From positions 90,701 through 154,700 of the forward strand of contig NZ_VITY01000020.1 of NCBI RefSeq assembly GCF_007993935.1: DNA of 64,000 nt, written 5' to 3'. Under the pieces are notes generated by a model that worked only from the letters and a program-made list of their open reading frames with translations, was not told where the DNA came from and made no database searches. Position numbers and translations under genes: made by a program. The DNA comes from Bradyrhizobium macuxiense (GTDB lineage Bacteria > Pseudomonadota > Alphaproteobacteria > Rhizobiales > Xanthobacteraceae). This document shows positions 8,762 through 16,620 of this stretch, in pieces; positions within the stretch are counted from its first letter, which is position 1; each line of letters opens with the position of its first letter.

Positions 8762-9170
8762 CGCATTCCTCCAGTGAATCCAGCTTGTTCGACAATGAGA
8801 TCCCGAGCTCGGTCGTCGCGCCTCAACTCAACACTATCGATTTAGGGGCCCGGTGCGGCGGCTTGGCCTGCCGACGCTCCCCAAGCGCAGGATCAGACGC
8901 CTGCCCTCATATTGCGTCCAGCCAACGCTCTTAGCGGCCGTCCGACACATGCCGCGTAATCTTGCCAGCACCCGTAGCATCGCCATACAGCGACGTGTGG
9001 CACCGTGTGACCTTGCAGGTTACGCATTGAGCGATATGACGCCGCGTGCCGTGGCACGTTGGCAGGAATTCGAGCGATCGCCCTGGCTCCAACGGCGCTG
9101 ACCCATCCCCTAGCTGGCACGCGAAACGCATTCGCGTGCACTAGCTCGATCAGCTCAAAACCCGCAGCTG
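8762..9170. other. intergenic stretch, no gene recognised
   Basis: About 409 bases between the thiolase promoter side and the 3' end of the flavin reductase gene, both minus strand. No reading frame here has recognisable protein features. The thiolase promoter should lie at its left end. Confidence 0.4.
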
Positions 9171-9683
9171 CTAGGTTGTCCCGACAGCCGCCGTGGTGTG
9201 AAGCTGGTGAAAGCGGCTCCCATGAAAAATCAGTGGGCTAAGCTCGGGATGCCGCGTGGCCGAGTGCACACGGAACAGCGCGATGACATGGTCACCTGCC
9301 TCAATTTCGCTGTGCAAGGAGCAATCGACCCATGCGGTGGCGTCCGATATGAGAACCGCGTCTTCCGACGTTGCGTCCCACTGAATGCCCTGGAAACGGT
9401 CGACACTCTTGCCTGCCAATTGACGTGCGACACGGTCGTGATCCTTGGCCAGAATACTAATTCCGACCCTGGGCGCCGTTCTCAAGGCTTGCCAGGTAGT
9501 CGACGCGTTCTGGATACAAACGGAGACAAGCGGCGGCCGCAACGACACTGGGACGAACGCACTGACCGTCATTCCAACGGGGTCGCCGTTCAATATCGCG
9601 CACACGGCGATTACTCCGCTAGCGAAAGATCCATAGAGATCCCGGAGTTCTCTATCATCCGTTATGAGAGGGAGAGAGAGCAC
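9171..9683 (-). CDS. flavin reductase (FMN-binding split-barrel)
   Basis: A 170-residue flavin reductase-like protein of the HpaC/NtaB type. Hallmarks are LYGSFASGVIAV near the N-terminus, GDPVGMTVSAFVPVSLRPPLVSVC in the middle and the final GDHVIALFRVH...PLIFHGSRFHQL. The family supplies reduced FMN to two-component monooxygenases. I place the start at a GTG (9683) right after AAGGAGG; longer readings to an upstream ATG lack family sequence. It is the last gene of the operon headed by the FMN-dependent monooxygenase at 14039-15400, its natural partner. A 162-base gap separates it from the enolase gene, so a second promoter is possible. Confidence 0.88.
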   Translation of the reverse strand: MLSLPLITDDRELRDLYGSFASGVIAVCAILNGDPVGMTVSAFVPVSLRPPLVSVCIQNASTTWQALRTAPRVGISILAKDHDRVARQLAGKSVDRFQGIQWDATSEDAVLISDATAWVDCSLHSEIEAGDHVIALFRVHSATRHPELSPLIFHGSRFHQLHTTAAVGTT

Positions 9684-9845
9684 GACGCCTCCTTGACTTG
9701 GCGAGTTATGGGACCAGCATAACCGGATCAAACATACAAGTGCCGACCCAGCATTGCCATTCCGCCCTATGGAACAGCCCGCACCGGCCACAACGCCTTC
9801 GTGACCGGTACGGCCTGCAGTGACACTGAGCTGAACAGGATTGAA

Positions 9846-11132
9846 TTATTTGGAGAATGCAAGCGCCGAGCGGCCCGCAAACGCCACCTTTGACCCGAGC
9901 GCCTCTTCGATCCGCAGACATTCATTCCATTTCGCCATCCGCTCGGACCGCGCAAATGAGCCTACCTTGATCTGACCGGCATCCAACCCGACAGCCAAGT
10001 GAGCCACCAGGGTGTCTTCCGTTTCGCCTGATCGCGCTGAAACAATCGTGCCGAGCCCGCCAGCCTTGGCCTTGGCCAAAGCCGCGAGCGTTTCGGATAT
10101 CGTGCCAGCTTGGTTGGGCTTGATCAGGGCGGCCGTCAGCGAACGGCGTTCAACGGCGGCGTCAATTCGGTCCGCATTGGTAACCAGAAAATCATCTCCA
10201 ATGATCTGGCACCGCGCTCCGACCAGTCGCGTTATTTCCGCAAATCCTGCGGCGTCGTCCTCCGCGACGGGATCCTCGATCGACACGATCGGATAGGCGT
10301 CGATCCAGCGGCAAAGTAGCGAGATCAATTCCGCAGCGTCCAGTTCACGCTGATCGAGCGCGAGCCGATACCGACCCGCAGTTGCGAATTGGTTCGCCGC
10401 GATGTCAAGTGAAATACCTACATTCGCACCGGGCTTGAGACCGGCCTGGTCGATCGCGCGCACCAGATATTCCAGCGCCTCTTCATTCGACAGAAAATTG
10501 GGCCAATAACCACCTTCGTCCGCGACGCCTTGGAGCTTACCTGCAGTTTTCATCGCTGCACCGGCTGCGCGATAGACTTCGGAGGTCCAATCGAGTGCTT
10601 CTGCAAACGAGCCTGCACCGAGTGGCATGATCATGAAGTCTTGGACATCAACGCGTCGGGACGCGTGTGCTCCTCCGCCGAATATCTGGATCTCAGGAAG
10701 CGGCAAGCGGACGTCCCGACCGGAACTCAGATGTTCCCATACGGCCTGTCCATTTGCGGATGCTCGAGCACTGAGTACAGCCATCGACACGGCGATGGTG
10801 GCGTTGCCTCCCAAGCGCGACTTGTTCGCTGTACCATCAAGAGTGATCAACGACTCATCGATCGCGGCTTGGTCGTTCGCATCACGATTGACCAGCACTG
10901 CGGCGATCAGTTCATTCACGGCGCCAACGGCCTTGCGCACATCGTGCCCACCGTGACGAGTGCCGCCGTCGCGCAGGTCGACGGCCTCACCGGATCCGGT
11001 CGATGCTCCGGCCGGAGCGATCCCACGACCGACGGCTCCGCACTGTAGCGCGACTTCAGCTTCGACAGTCGGCCGTCCCCGAGAATCCCATACCCGTCGA
11101 CCACGAACTGAGATTATTTTGGTGCCAGTCAA
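9846..11132 (-). CDS. enolase paralogue with altered active site
   Basis: A 428-residue enolase-superfamily protein close to bacterial enolase in length and layout. Metal ligands Asp243 (SLDIAAN), Glu286 (VSIEDP) and Asp313 (IGDDF) are kept, as are catalytic Glu206 (VADEGG) and Lys338 (LIKPNQ). Two usual active-site residues are changed: the Glu of the QEFMI motif is Asp165 (VQDFMI), and the His of SHRSGE is Ala366 (SARSGE). The TTG start at 11132 overlaps the stop of the kinase gene (TTGA) and follows GGAGGAG, which points to translational coupling. A TTG 21 bases upstream is a weaker alternative. It probably interconverts a 2-phospho-hydroxyacid and an enol phosphate; the substrate may differ from 2-phosphoglycerate. 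Confidence 0.9.
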   Translation of the reverse strand: MTGTKIISVRGRRVWDSRGRPTVEAEVALQCGAVGRGIAPAGASTGSGEAVDLRDGGTRHGGHDVRKAVGAVNELIAAVLVNRDANDQAAIDESLITLDGTANKSRLGGNATIAVSMAVLSARASANGQAVWEHLSSGRDVRLPLPEIQIFGGGAHASRRVDVQDFMIMPLGAGSFAEALDWTSEVYRAAGAAMKTAGKLQGVADEGGYWPNFLSNEEALEYLVRAIDQAGLKPGANVGISLDIAANQFATAGRYRLALDQRELDAAELISLLCRWIDAYPIVSIEDPVAEDDAAGFAEITRLVGARCQIIGDDFLVTNADRIDAAVERRSLTAALIKPNQAGTISETLAALAKAKAGGLGTIVSARSGETEDTLVAHLAVGLDAGQIKVGSFARSERMAKWNECLRIEEALGSKVAFAGRSALAFSK

Positions 11133-12157
11133 TGCTGCAACTCCTCCTGCCAAGCCATTCCTATCGTGGACAATCGTGCTGAGGGCTCGACGATGAACCG
11201 CTTCGCAAAACGCCTTACGCGGATTTTGTCATCCTCATTCGAAAGGTACTCAACAGGTGACTTTCCGTCGACCCTTGCGAGCAGCAGCGCCGGTAGCAGC
11301 CGTGAAACCCGTGCTTCGAGGCTTTCCTTAGGCTCCCAACCCACATTGTCGAAATAGTGCCGTGCGAGACAATCAAAGCAGGCGAGCAAACTTTCGTGCC
11401 GCAAGGGCACGATTAGGCATTTCAGCAACAGATGATTGAGACAGAATGCCAAGTCGAAGGCCGGCTCTCCGTACCAAGCGCACTCTGCATCGAGGAACAC
11501 CGGCCCTCGGTTGCCGACAAGGATGTTCTTTGGACTCACATCACCGTGCACCAGGGCCCGCTTGTTCTCCAGCACGCTTGCTGCGATCTCCAGCAGTGAT
11601 TGAGACACATCCTGGTTGACCTGTGCGGTCGCTTCCAGGTACGGCTCGATTCGTAGCGCCTTGAACACCTGGTCGTCATTGACGCGGCCTGTGAGTTCGC
11701 TCAAACCGGCTGTTGAGGCGTGAATCAATGCCAGCATTGACCCAACCTTGGATGCGAAGTCCGGCGAAACCCGTCCTGCCCAGAGCTCGTCTTTCCAGTT
11801 GGGATACTCAACTGGATGAAAATAGTTCATCGCCACGATCCCCGCTCGGGAGTCGCTTGCTATGACGGTTGGTGCGGCCCCCGGGACGATCCGTCCGGCC
11901 TCGATAAACCACTCGACCTCACTCCTGCTCCGTGAAGTCGGAGCTCGCCAGTCCTGGGCGACCCGCAACTTCTCCCGCGCGCGCTTGACGACGAAGATGC
12001 GGCCGTCGGTGGTGATCTTCCAGATATCGGAGGACACCCCTCCGGCTAGAGGGATGAACGTGGTCTGCTGAACGTTTTGTAGCAGCCGGTTGGCAACCAG
12101 AAAGTCCAGGATCGATTGTGCCGGATAGGCCGGCTCACGGTCGGCATCGACTACCAT
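11129..12157 (-). CDS. APH-fold small-molecule kinase (phosphotransferase family)
   Basis: A 342-residue protein with the aminoglycoside/choline-kinase fold. Lys58 lies in the FVVKRA strand. The Brenner motif is HGDVSPKN (His204, catalytic Asp206, Asn211), and the metal Asp223 is in FLDAECAWYGEPAFDLA. The ATG at 12157 follows AAGGAGG with good spacing; a longer reading upstream has no kinase features. Its stop overlaps the enolase start, so the two products are made together. Placed between a D-2-hydroxyacid dehydrogenase and an enolase, it is a good candidate to phosphorylate the 2-hydroxyl of a hydroxyacid such as glycerate or a relative. That role is inferred; antibiotic phosphorylation is unlikely in this context. 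Confidence 0.85.
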   Translation of the reverse strand: MVVDADREPAYPAQSILDFLVANRLLQNVQQTTFIPLAGGVSSDIWKITTDGRIFVVKRAREKLRVAQDWRAPTSRSRSEVEWFIEAGRIVPGAAPTVIASDSRAGIVAMNYFHPVEYPNWKDELWAGRVSPDFASKVGSMLALIHASTAGLSELTGRVNDDQVFKALRIEPYLEATAQVNQDVSQSLLEIAASVLENKRALVHGDVSPKNILVGNRGPVFLDAECAWYGEPAFDLAFCLNHLLLKCLIVPLRHESLLACFDCLARHYFDNVGWEPKESLEARVSRLLPALLLARVDGKSPVEYLSNEDDKIRVRRFAKRFIVEPSARLSTIGMAWQEELQH

Positions 12158-12234
12158 TGCCTGCCTCCTTGACGAACAATCGTCGTCACGTCGAATAGCC
12201 ATGTCAGAGCCTTGAACCGACGCATTGTCACCAC

Positions 12235-13200
12235 TCAAGGCTTGTCCGCGTTCGGCCGATTGCACGCGTGAAGGGGTTTTTCTCCGCGCAGGACACGAAC
12301 CACTTCCTCGCATGCACGCGTGCGCAGCTCGATCAGCGAGACATCCGAGGAAAAGGCGACGTGCGGCGTCATGGTGACGTTGGGTAGCTCTCGGAGTTCA
12401 AGCGGGACCGCAGGTTCGTCTTCGAGGACGTCGAGCCCAGCGCCGCCAATCTGACCTGCCTGAAGTGCGGCAACCAACGCAGCGCTGCTCACGATTGCGC
12501 CCCGACTGACATTGATGAGCATGCTGTCGGGCCGCATCGACGCCAGCGTATCCGCGTTGAACAGATGGCGGGTGACTGCATTCAGCGGAGCGTGAACGAT
12601 GATGGCATCACTCAGCCGAACTAGTTCCGCTAAGCTGCACGATTCGACCGGCGGCTCGATATTGGCCGACGGGTCATACGCCAGCAGACGAACTCCCCAT
12701 CCCTCGAGCTTGGATGCGGTACGTCGCCCAATACGACCAAAGCCCAAAATTCCAACCGTTAGCGCGGAAAGGCGGCGAAGCCGCGCTTTACCCGGATCCC
12801 AGTGGCCCGCACGAACATCGGTGGCGAGGCCCACGATGCCCCTGGTCCATGCCAGCAGCATTCCGATGGCGTGATCGGAGACCTCCTCGACACAGTAGTC
12901 CGGTACATTGGTAACCCAGACGCCGGTCTGCGTCGCTGCAGCGACGTCGATATTGTCCAAGCCGACGCCGAGCCGTGCGACAATCTCGAGCCGAGGCGAG
13001 CTTTGGATCGCGGCAGAGGAAACCCGAGACCAGCACGTCAATACTGCGGACGGCTCAAGGTCGCGGACCAGACGTTCGACGTCCTCAGCCTTGGCCGGCG
13101 TGTCGGCGCCGGCGACAAGCCGATGCCCCGCCGCGGTCAGGATGGCCTCTTCAAGCTCAGTATCGGGCCACGCCCGATCCGTCATCAATACGGTCTTCAT
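12235..13200 (-). CDS. D-2-hydroxyacid dehydrogenase
   Basis: A 321-residue NAD(P)-dependent dehydrogenase of the phosphoglycerate dehydrogenase/CtBP-like group. The substrate loop is RLGVGLDNID (about 77-85), followed by NVPDYCVEEVSDH. The nucleotide site is GILGFGRIG (about 150-158), and the catalytic trio is Arg233 (NVSRGAIV), Glu262 (DVLEDEP) and His280 (TPHVAF). It reduces 2-oxo acids such as glyoxylate or hydroxypyruvate, or works in reverse. It lies 27 bases downstream of the aldolase gene and 77 bases upstream of the kinase gene. In this operon it could turn the aldolase product into the hydroxyacid that the kinase then phosphorylates. Confidence 0.9.
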   Translation of the reverse strand: MKTVLMTDRAWPDTELEEAILTAAGHRLVAGADTPAKAEDVERLVRDLEPSAVLTCWSRVSSAAIQSSPRLEIVARLGVGLDNIDVAAATQTGVWVTNVPDYCVEEVSDHAIGMLLAWTRGIVGLATDVRAGHWDPGKARLRRLSALTVGILGFGRIGRRTASKLEGWGVRLLAYDPSANIEPPVESCSLAELVRLSDAIIVHAPLNAVTRHLFNADTLASMRPDSMLINVSRGAIVSSAALVAALQAGQIGGAGLDVLEDEPAVPLELRELPNVTMTPHVAFSSDVSLIELRTRACEEVVRVLRGEKPLHACNRPNADKP

Positions 13201-13227
13201 GTTTGCAATGTTCGAGAGCGGTTGAAG

Positions 13228-14007
13228 TTAGGCTTTGAGTCCCGAAAGCATGCTCTTGGCGGCACTTCTCAAGAAGCCTTGGTCGGTGCCGAGCGCGAGC
13301 ATGGTTACGCCGATTGATCGCAGCCATTGTGCATCGTTGCCGTCACGCGCGAGGGCGCCGACGGGCTTCGATTGCCGGATTGCGGCTTGGGCGATAGTCT
13401 CGACAGCCTTGCGGACCGATATGGCGTCCGGAGACCTCTCGCCCAAAGCCAGCGTGAGGTCACCTTGGCCAATGAACAAAGCGTCGACGCCATTGACGGC
13501 GGCGACGGCCTCGGCATTGTTAACACCTTCGATGCCCTCGATCAGCGCAATGATTGCGGTGAGCCGATCAGAATCGTCGATATGGTCTTGTATTGACGCG
13601 CCCCCATATCTGGCTGCGCGGGGTGAGTTGGATATTCCACGATGCCCTCCTCTGTAGCGGCATGCCGCCACCAAGGCACTGGCCTGCTGTGGCGTGGCCA
13701 CGTGAGGCAGGAGAAGCCCTCTGGCACCGCAATCAAGCGCTGTGAGGAGATGCTCGGACGAGTTCGATGCCGGCCGGACTACGCTTGCCAGACGCCAAGC
13801 TCTGGCGGCCAGGATCATGTGGTCAATTGTCGTGCGGTCAATTGGGGCATGCTCGGCATCGACGATGACGAAATCGAAGCCGAGGTCCCCCAGAATTTCG
13901 GTCGCATGGACGGTCGGCGTCTTCACGAGCGCCCCCGTCAGCAAGTCGTGCCCAAGCAGACGCTCGCGAAACTGGCTGTCGCGAGAGGAAGCGCCACTGT
14001 TGCTCAT
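13228..14007 (-). CDS. HpcH/HpaI-family class II aldolase
   Basis: A 259-residue metal-dependent aldolase of the HpaI/GarL type. Catalytic His53 lies in VDAEHAPID and Arg78 in VVRPASN. The metal ligands are Glu157 (LIEGIEG) and Asp183 (IGQGDLTLALG). These enzymes reversibly split 4-hydroxy-2-oxo acids into pyruvate plus an aldehyde, for example succinate semialdehyde or tartronate semialdehyde. It sits 31 bases downstream of the monooxygenase gene and 27 bases upstream of the hydroxyacid dehydrogenase gene, all on one strand. The Shine-Dalgarno region is weak, as expected for a coupled internal gene. Confidence 0.9.
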   Translation of the reverse strand: MSNSGASSRDSQFRERLLGHDLLTGALVKTPTVHATEILGDLGFDFVIVDAEHAPIDRTTIDHMILAARAWRLASVVRPASNSSEHLLTALDCGARGLLLPHVATPQQASALVAACRYRGGHRGISNSPRAARYGGASIQDHIDDSDRLTAIIALIEGIEGVNNAEAVAAVNGVDALFIGQGDLTLALGERSPDAISVRKAVETIAQAAIRQSKPVGALARDGNDAQWLRSIGVTMLALGTDQGFLRSAAKSMLSGLKA

Positions 14008-14038
14008 GTCATCTCGCTGGTTGGAGGCGGAGGCGGCG

Positions 14039-15400
14039 CTATTGCGCCAGATTCTCGCGCAACGTCCGCCCTTCGTAGCAGGTACGGACCCGCCCTCGCC
14101 GCTGCAACTCAGGTATCAGGAGACCCGTCAAGCCTTGCAGCAGCGCGCGATCGGCCGACTGAGATTGAAACAGCATGAAGCCGCCGCGCTCTCCGGTCGC
14201 AACGAACGCCTCTTCAAGATAGTCAGCAATCTGGCTCGCGGTCCCGGGACGGGTATCGGCATAGCCGGTCGCCAGGTGCAAGCCCTGCTCCAGGAACTCG
14301 GACCGTGAGATTTCCTTGTCCTCGCCATACTGCTGAGCGAGCTTATGAATGTAACCGACGGGAGACGCATTGGCCGCCTTGATGCGCTCATTCAGCTCCC
14401 TCAGCGTGAAGTGCTGCGGGAGCTTTGACATATCGAGGCCAGTATTGTGCGACAGGAACACGCCGACAGCCTCCATCGGGACATCAGCGATCAGCCGCTC
14501 TTTCAGGCGAATTGCCTCCGCTTCGGTTTCGGCCACCAGGGGCCTCGCCCCCCAGAACACGCCGATCTTGGCCGGATCCCGCCCGGCGCCCTTCAGTGCG
14601 GAATCGAGCTTGGATCGCGCTTGGACCATTTGCGGAACACTGCCGCTGAAGGCGAAGACATGATCGACAAATCTCGCGGCAGACTGCAGTCCGCGAGCCG
14701 ATCCACCGGCCTGGATCAGCACAGGGGTGATCTGGGGCGAGGCCATCACGCTTAGCGGCCCCTTTACCTTGAAGAACTTTCCAGCATGGTTGATCGGATG
14801 GACCTTGGTCGTATCCGCGACAATGCCGGTCTTCTTGTCCCAGAGAAAAGCGTCAGGCGCGACGCTACCCCAAAGCGCACGGCAGACGTCCATGAACTCG
14901 TCCATGCGATCATAGCGCAGATCGTGCTCCATGAGCTCGTCGAAGCCATAGTTTTCGGCATCGGATTTTCGCTGGGAAGTAACGACATTGAAAGCGATAC
15001 GCCCATTCGTGACGTGATCGAGCGAGTTGAGCAGCCGCGCCACGTAGAACGGGTGCATGAATGTGGACGAGTAGGTCAGCCCAAACCCAATGTGGCTGGT
15101 CACAGCGGCCATCCGCGCAATCCAGGGGCTCATGTCCATGCGAGGCCAAGCAACCCCGGTCCGGACTGCCGCATCGATCGAGCCTTCCCAGGTATTTGGG
15201 ATCCCGGTGCTGTCGCCACAAAAGAGCAGATCGAAGCAGCCCCGCTCTGCGGTTCTGGCGATATCTTCGAACAGTCCAATATCGGGGTAGCTGCGGTTGA
15301 CCCAGGACGTCGCGCTGCGCCAGTCGGTATCGACTGCCTGCCACGAAATATCTAGCGCAAGGTGCATTCTTGGTTTGTTGGCAACTTGCGGTGCGCTCAT
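14039..15400 (-). CDS. FMN-dependent monooxygenase, NtaA/DmoA type (luciferase-like)
   Basis: A 453-residue member of the NtaA/SnaA/DszA branch of luciferase-like monooxygenases; the length is normal. Family features are LALDISWQAVDTDWR at the N-terminus, the FCGDSTGIPNTWEGS segment, SHIGFGLTYSSTFMHPFYVAR, the core NGRIAFNVVTS and QAGGSARGLQ. Such enzymes use FMNH2 from a partner reductase plus O2 to cleave C-N, C-S or C-O bonds, as with nitrilotriacetate or dimethyl sulfide. The partner reductase is likely the last gene of this operon (9171-9683). GAGGA precedes the start. The gene is divergent from an IclR regulator. The substrate is unknown. Confidence 0.92.
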   Translation of the reverse strand: MSAPQVANKPRMHLALDISWQAVDTDWRSATSWVNRSYPDIGLFEDIARTAERGCFDLLFCGDSTGIPNTWEGSIDAAVRTGVAWPRMDMSPWIARMAAVTSHIGFGLTYSSTFMHPFYVARLLNSLDHVTNGRIAFNVVTSQRKSDAENYGFDELMEHDLRYDRMDEFMDVCRALWGSVAPDAFLWDKKTGIVADTTKVHPINHAGKFFKVKGPLSVMASPQITPVLIQAGGSARGLQSAARFVDHVFAFSGSVPQMVQARSKLDSALKGAGRDPAKIGVFWGARPLVAETEAEAIRLKERLIADVPMEAVGVFLSHNTGLDMSKLPQHFTLRELNERIKAANASPVGYIHKLAQQYGEDKEISRSEFLEQGLHLATGYADTRPGTASQIADYLEEAFVATGERGGFMLFQSQSADRALLQGLTGLLIPELQRRGRVRTCYEGRTLRENLAQ

Positions 15401-15490
15401 GGCTGTCCTCGGTACTGGCTGCGAGCGCCGTCGGCGCTCCTGTATGCAGTGCTACCGCAAAAGCAGCCACGAGGTGCGCCAATGGACATG

Positions 15491-15509
15491 CATTCCACCT
15501 TGTGGTATG
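15491..15509. promoter_or_regulatory. candidate IclR operator in divergent promoter
   Basis: CATTCCAC (15491-15498) and GTGGTATG (15502-15509) form an inverted repeat with one mismatch and a 3-base spacer. It lies 25 bases upstream of the IclR gene and about 90 bases upstream of the monooxygenase operon, as expected for a site controlling both. Binding is inferred. Confidence 0.4.
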
Positions 15510-15534
15510 ACGACAAAATAATGACGAGTTACAT

Positions 15535-16353
15535 ATGAGGAAGCGCTCGCTAGCCCACCCCCCGGTGGAGGCAGTTCGGCGCGCATTTACGCTACTTGAA
15601 TTGCTGAACTGCCGCAGGATCAGCAGTGTAAATGACCTGCACAAGGATACCGGGTTGGCGAAATCGACCATCGTCAGGCTGTTGGATTCGCTGGTCACGC
15701 TTGGCTACGTGACGAACGATCCCAGGCAGGGTGGCTATCTTCTTTCCTCCGGAGTCAAATCCCTGAGCTCTGGGTTTTGCCACGACTCGCTTTTTGTCGA
15801 GGCGGTAAAGCCGCTTGCCCAAGATCTCACGAAGCGACTGAAGATTCCAATTGCCGTTTGCGTTTTCGATCGCGATGCGATGGTCGTGCGCTATGAAACA
15901 GATAGAGACAGTCAGATGTCGCCGTTTCACCCAGGCATGTATCAGCGCCTGAGACGGCTGCGTATGCTTACCAGGGCCGTCGGCCGAGCGTACATATCGT
16001 TCTGTCCCGACTCAGAGCGCAACGAGATTTTGGACGTTCTGAGGGTCTCTGATGAGCCTGAAGATCAGATTGTGCACAGAGCCGATGAAGTTGAGGAGAT
16101 AATTGCAAAGGTAAGACGGAATGGATTTGCGGAGAGATCCCGCGACGTGGAGCCGAAATCGTCATGCTCGGTAAGCGTACCTGTTTTTCAGGGCGCCGAA
16201 GTGCTGGGCGCTATTGGACTCAGCTACTTCACATCCGCGATGCCACGCTCCAAAGCTCTTGAGCTTTACCTGGGTCCCCTGCTGAAGCTGGGAAAAGATG
16301 TGGAAGATCGCATCGAGGCCATCAGGCAAGCGCCAGCTAAAGCCTCCCTTTGA
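15535..16353 (+). CDS. IclR-family transcriptional regulator
   Basis: A 272-residue IclR-type regulator. The N-terminal winged helix-turn-helix spans about residues 10-70 and includes AFTLLELLN, VNDLHKDTGLAKSTIVRLLDSLVTLGYV and GGYLLSSGV. The C-terminal effector domain follows, with the final VSVPVFQGAEVLGAIGLSYF that closes the IclR ligand pocket. It is divergent from the monooxygenase-aldolase-kinase-enolase operon with 134 bases between the starts, and a near-perfect inverted repeat lies in that gap. It most likely controls that operon in response to a pathway acid. Confidence 0.93.
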   Translation: MRKRSLAHPPVEAVRRAFTLLELLNCRRISSVNDLHKDTGLAKSTIVRLLDSLVTLGYVTNDPRQGGYLLSSGVKSLSSGFCHDSLFVEAVKPLAQDLTKRLKIPIAVCVFDRDAMVVRYETDRDSQMSPFHPGMYQRLRRLRMLTRAVGRAYISFCPDSERNEILDVLRVSDEPEDQIVHRADEVEEIIAKVRRNGFAERSRDVEPKSSCSVSVPVFQGAEVLGAIGLSYFTSAMPRSKALELYLGPLLKLGKDVEDRIEAIRQAPAKASL

Positions 16354-16480
16354 ATGTGGGACTAGGTGAATGGCGGCCTCTCAGTGGCTTCGTCAACGAA
16401 GGCAACCGCGACGCAATTCAGCGGCGCCCCGACGGCTGATGCCCTCATCGTGAGGGCTGGTGATGGAGGCCAGCCCCATC

Positions 16481-16550
16481 ATGGCTAGACCTCTGTCGCC
16501 GGACCTTCGCCTTCGCGCTATTCGGGCCGTGGAAGATGGTGAAGCACGAT
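16481..16550 (+). mobile_element. IS630-family transposase start, remnant
   Basis: An ATG at 16481 opens MARPLSPDLRLRAIRAVEDG, which matches the start typical of IS630-family transposases. After about 23 codons the reading no longer resembles the family, so only a fragment remains. It lies between the IclR gene and the isocitrate lyase-family gene. Confidence 0.4.
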
Positions 16551-16620
16551 TTTTCCCAGAAGGAAATCCCTCGCGATTCCGCCAGATCAGAAAGCGCTCT
16601 AGAACGCGCGAGGATGCGAG

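Noticed and set aside
11129..12157. Aminoglycoside resistance kinase
   Set aside because: The fold fits, but the gene is locked between dehydrogenase and enolase genes by coupling and overlap, which favours a metabolic role.
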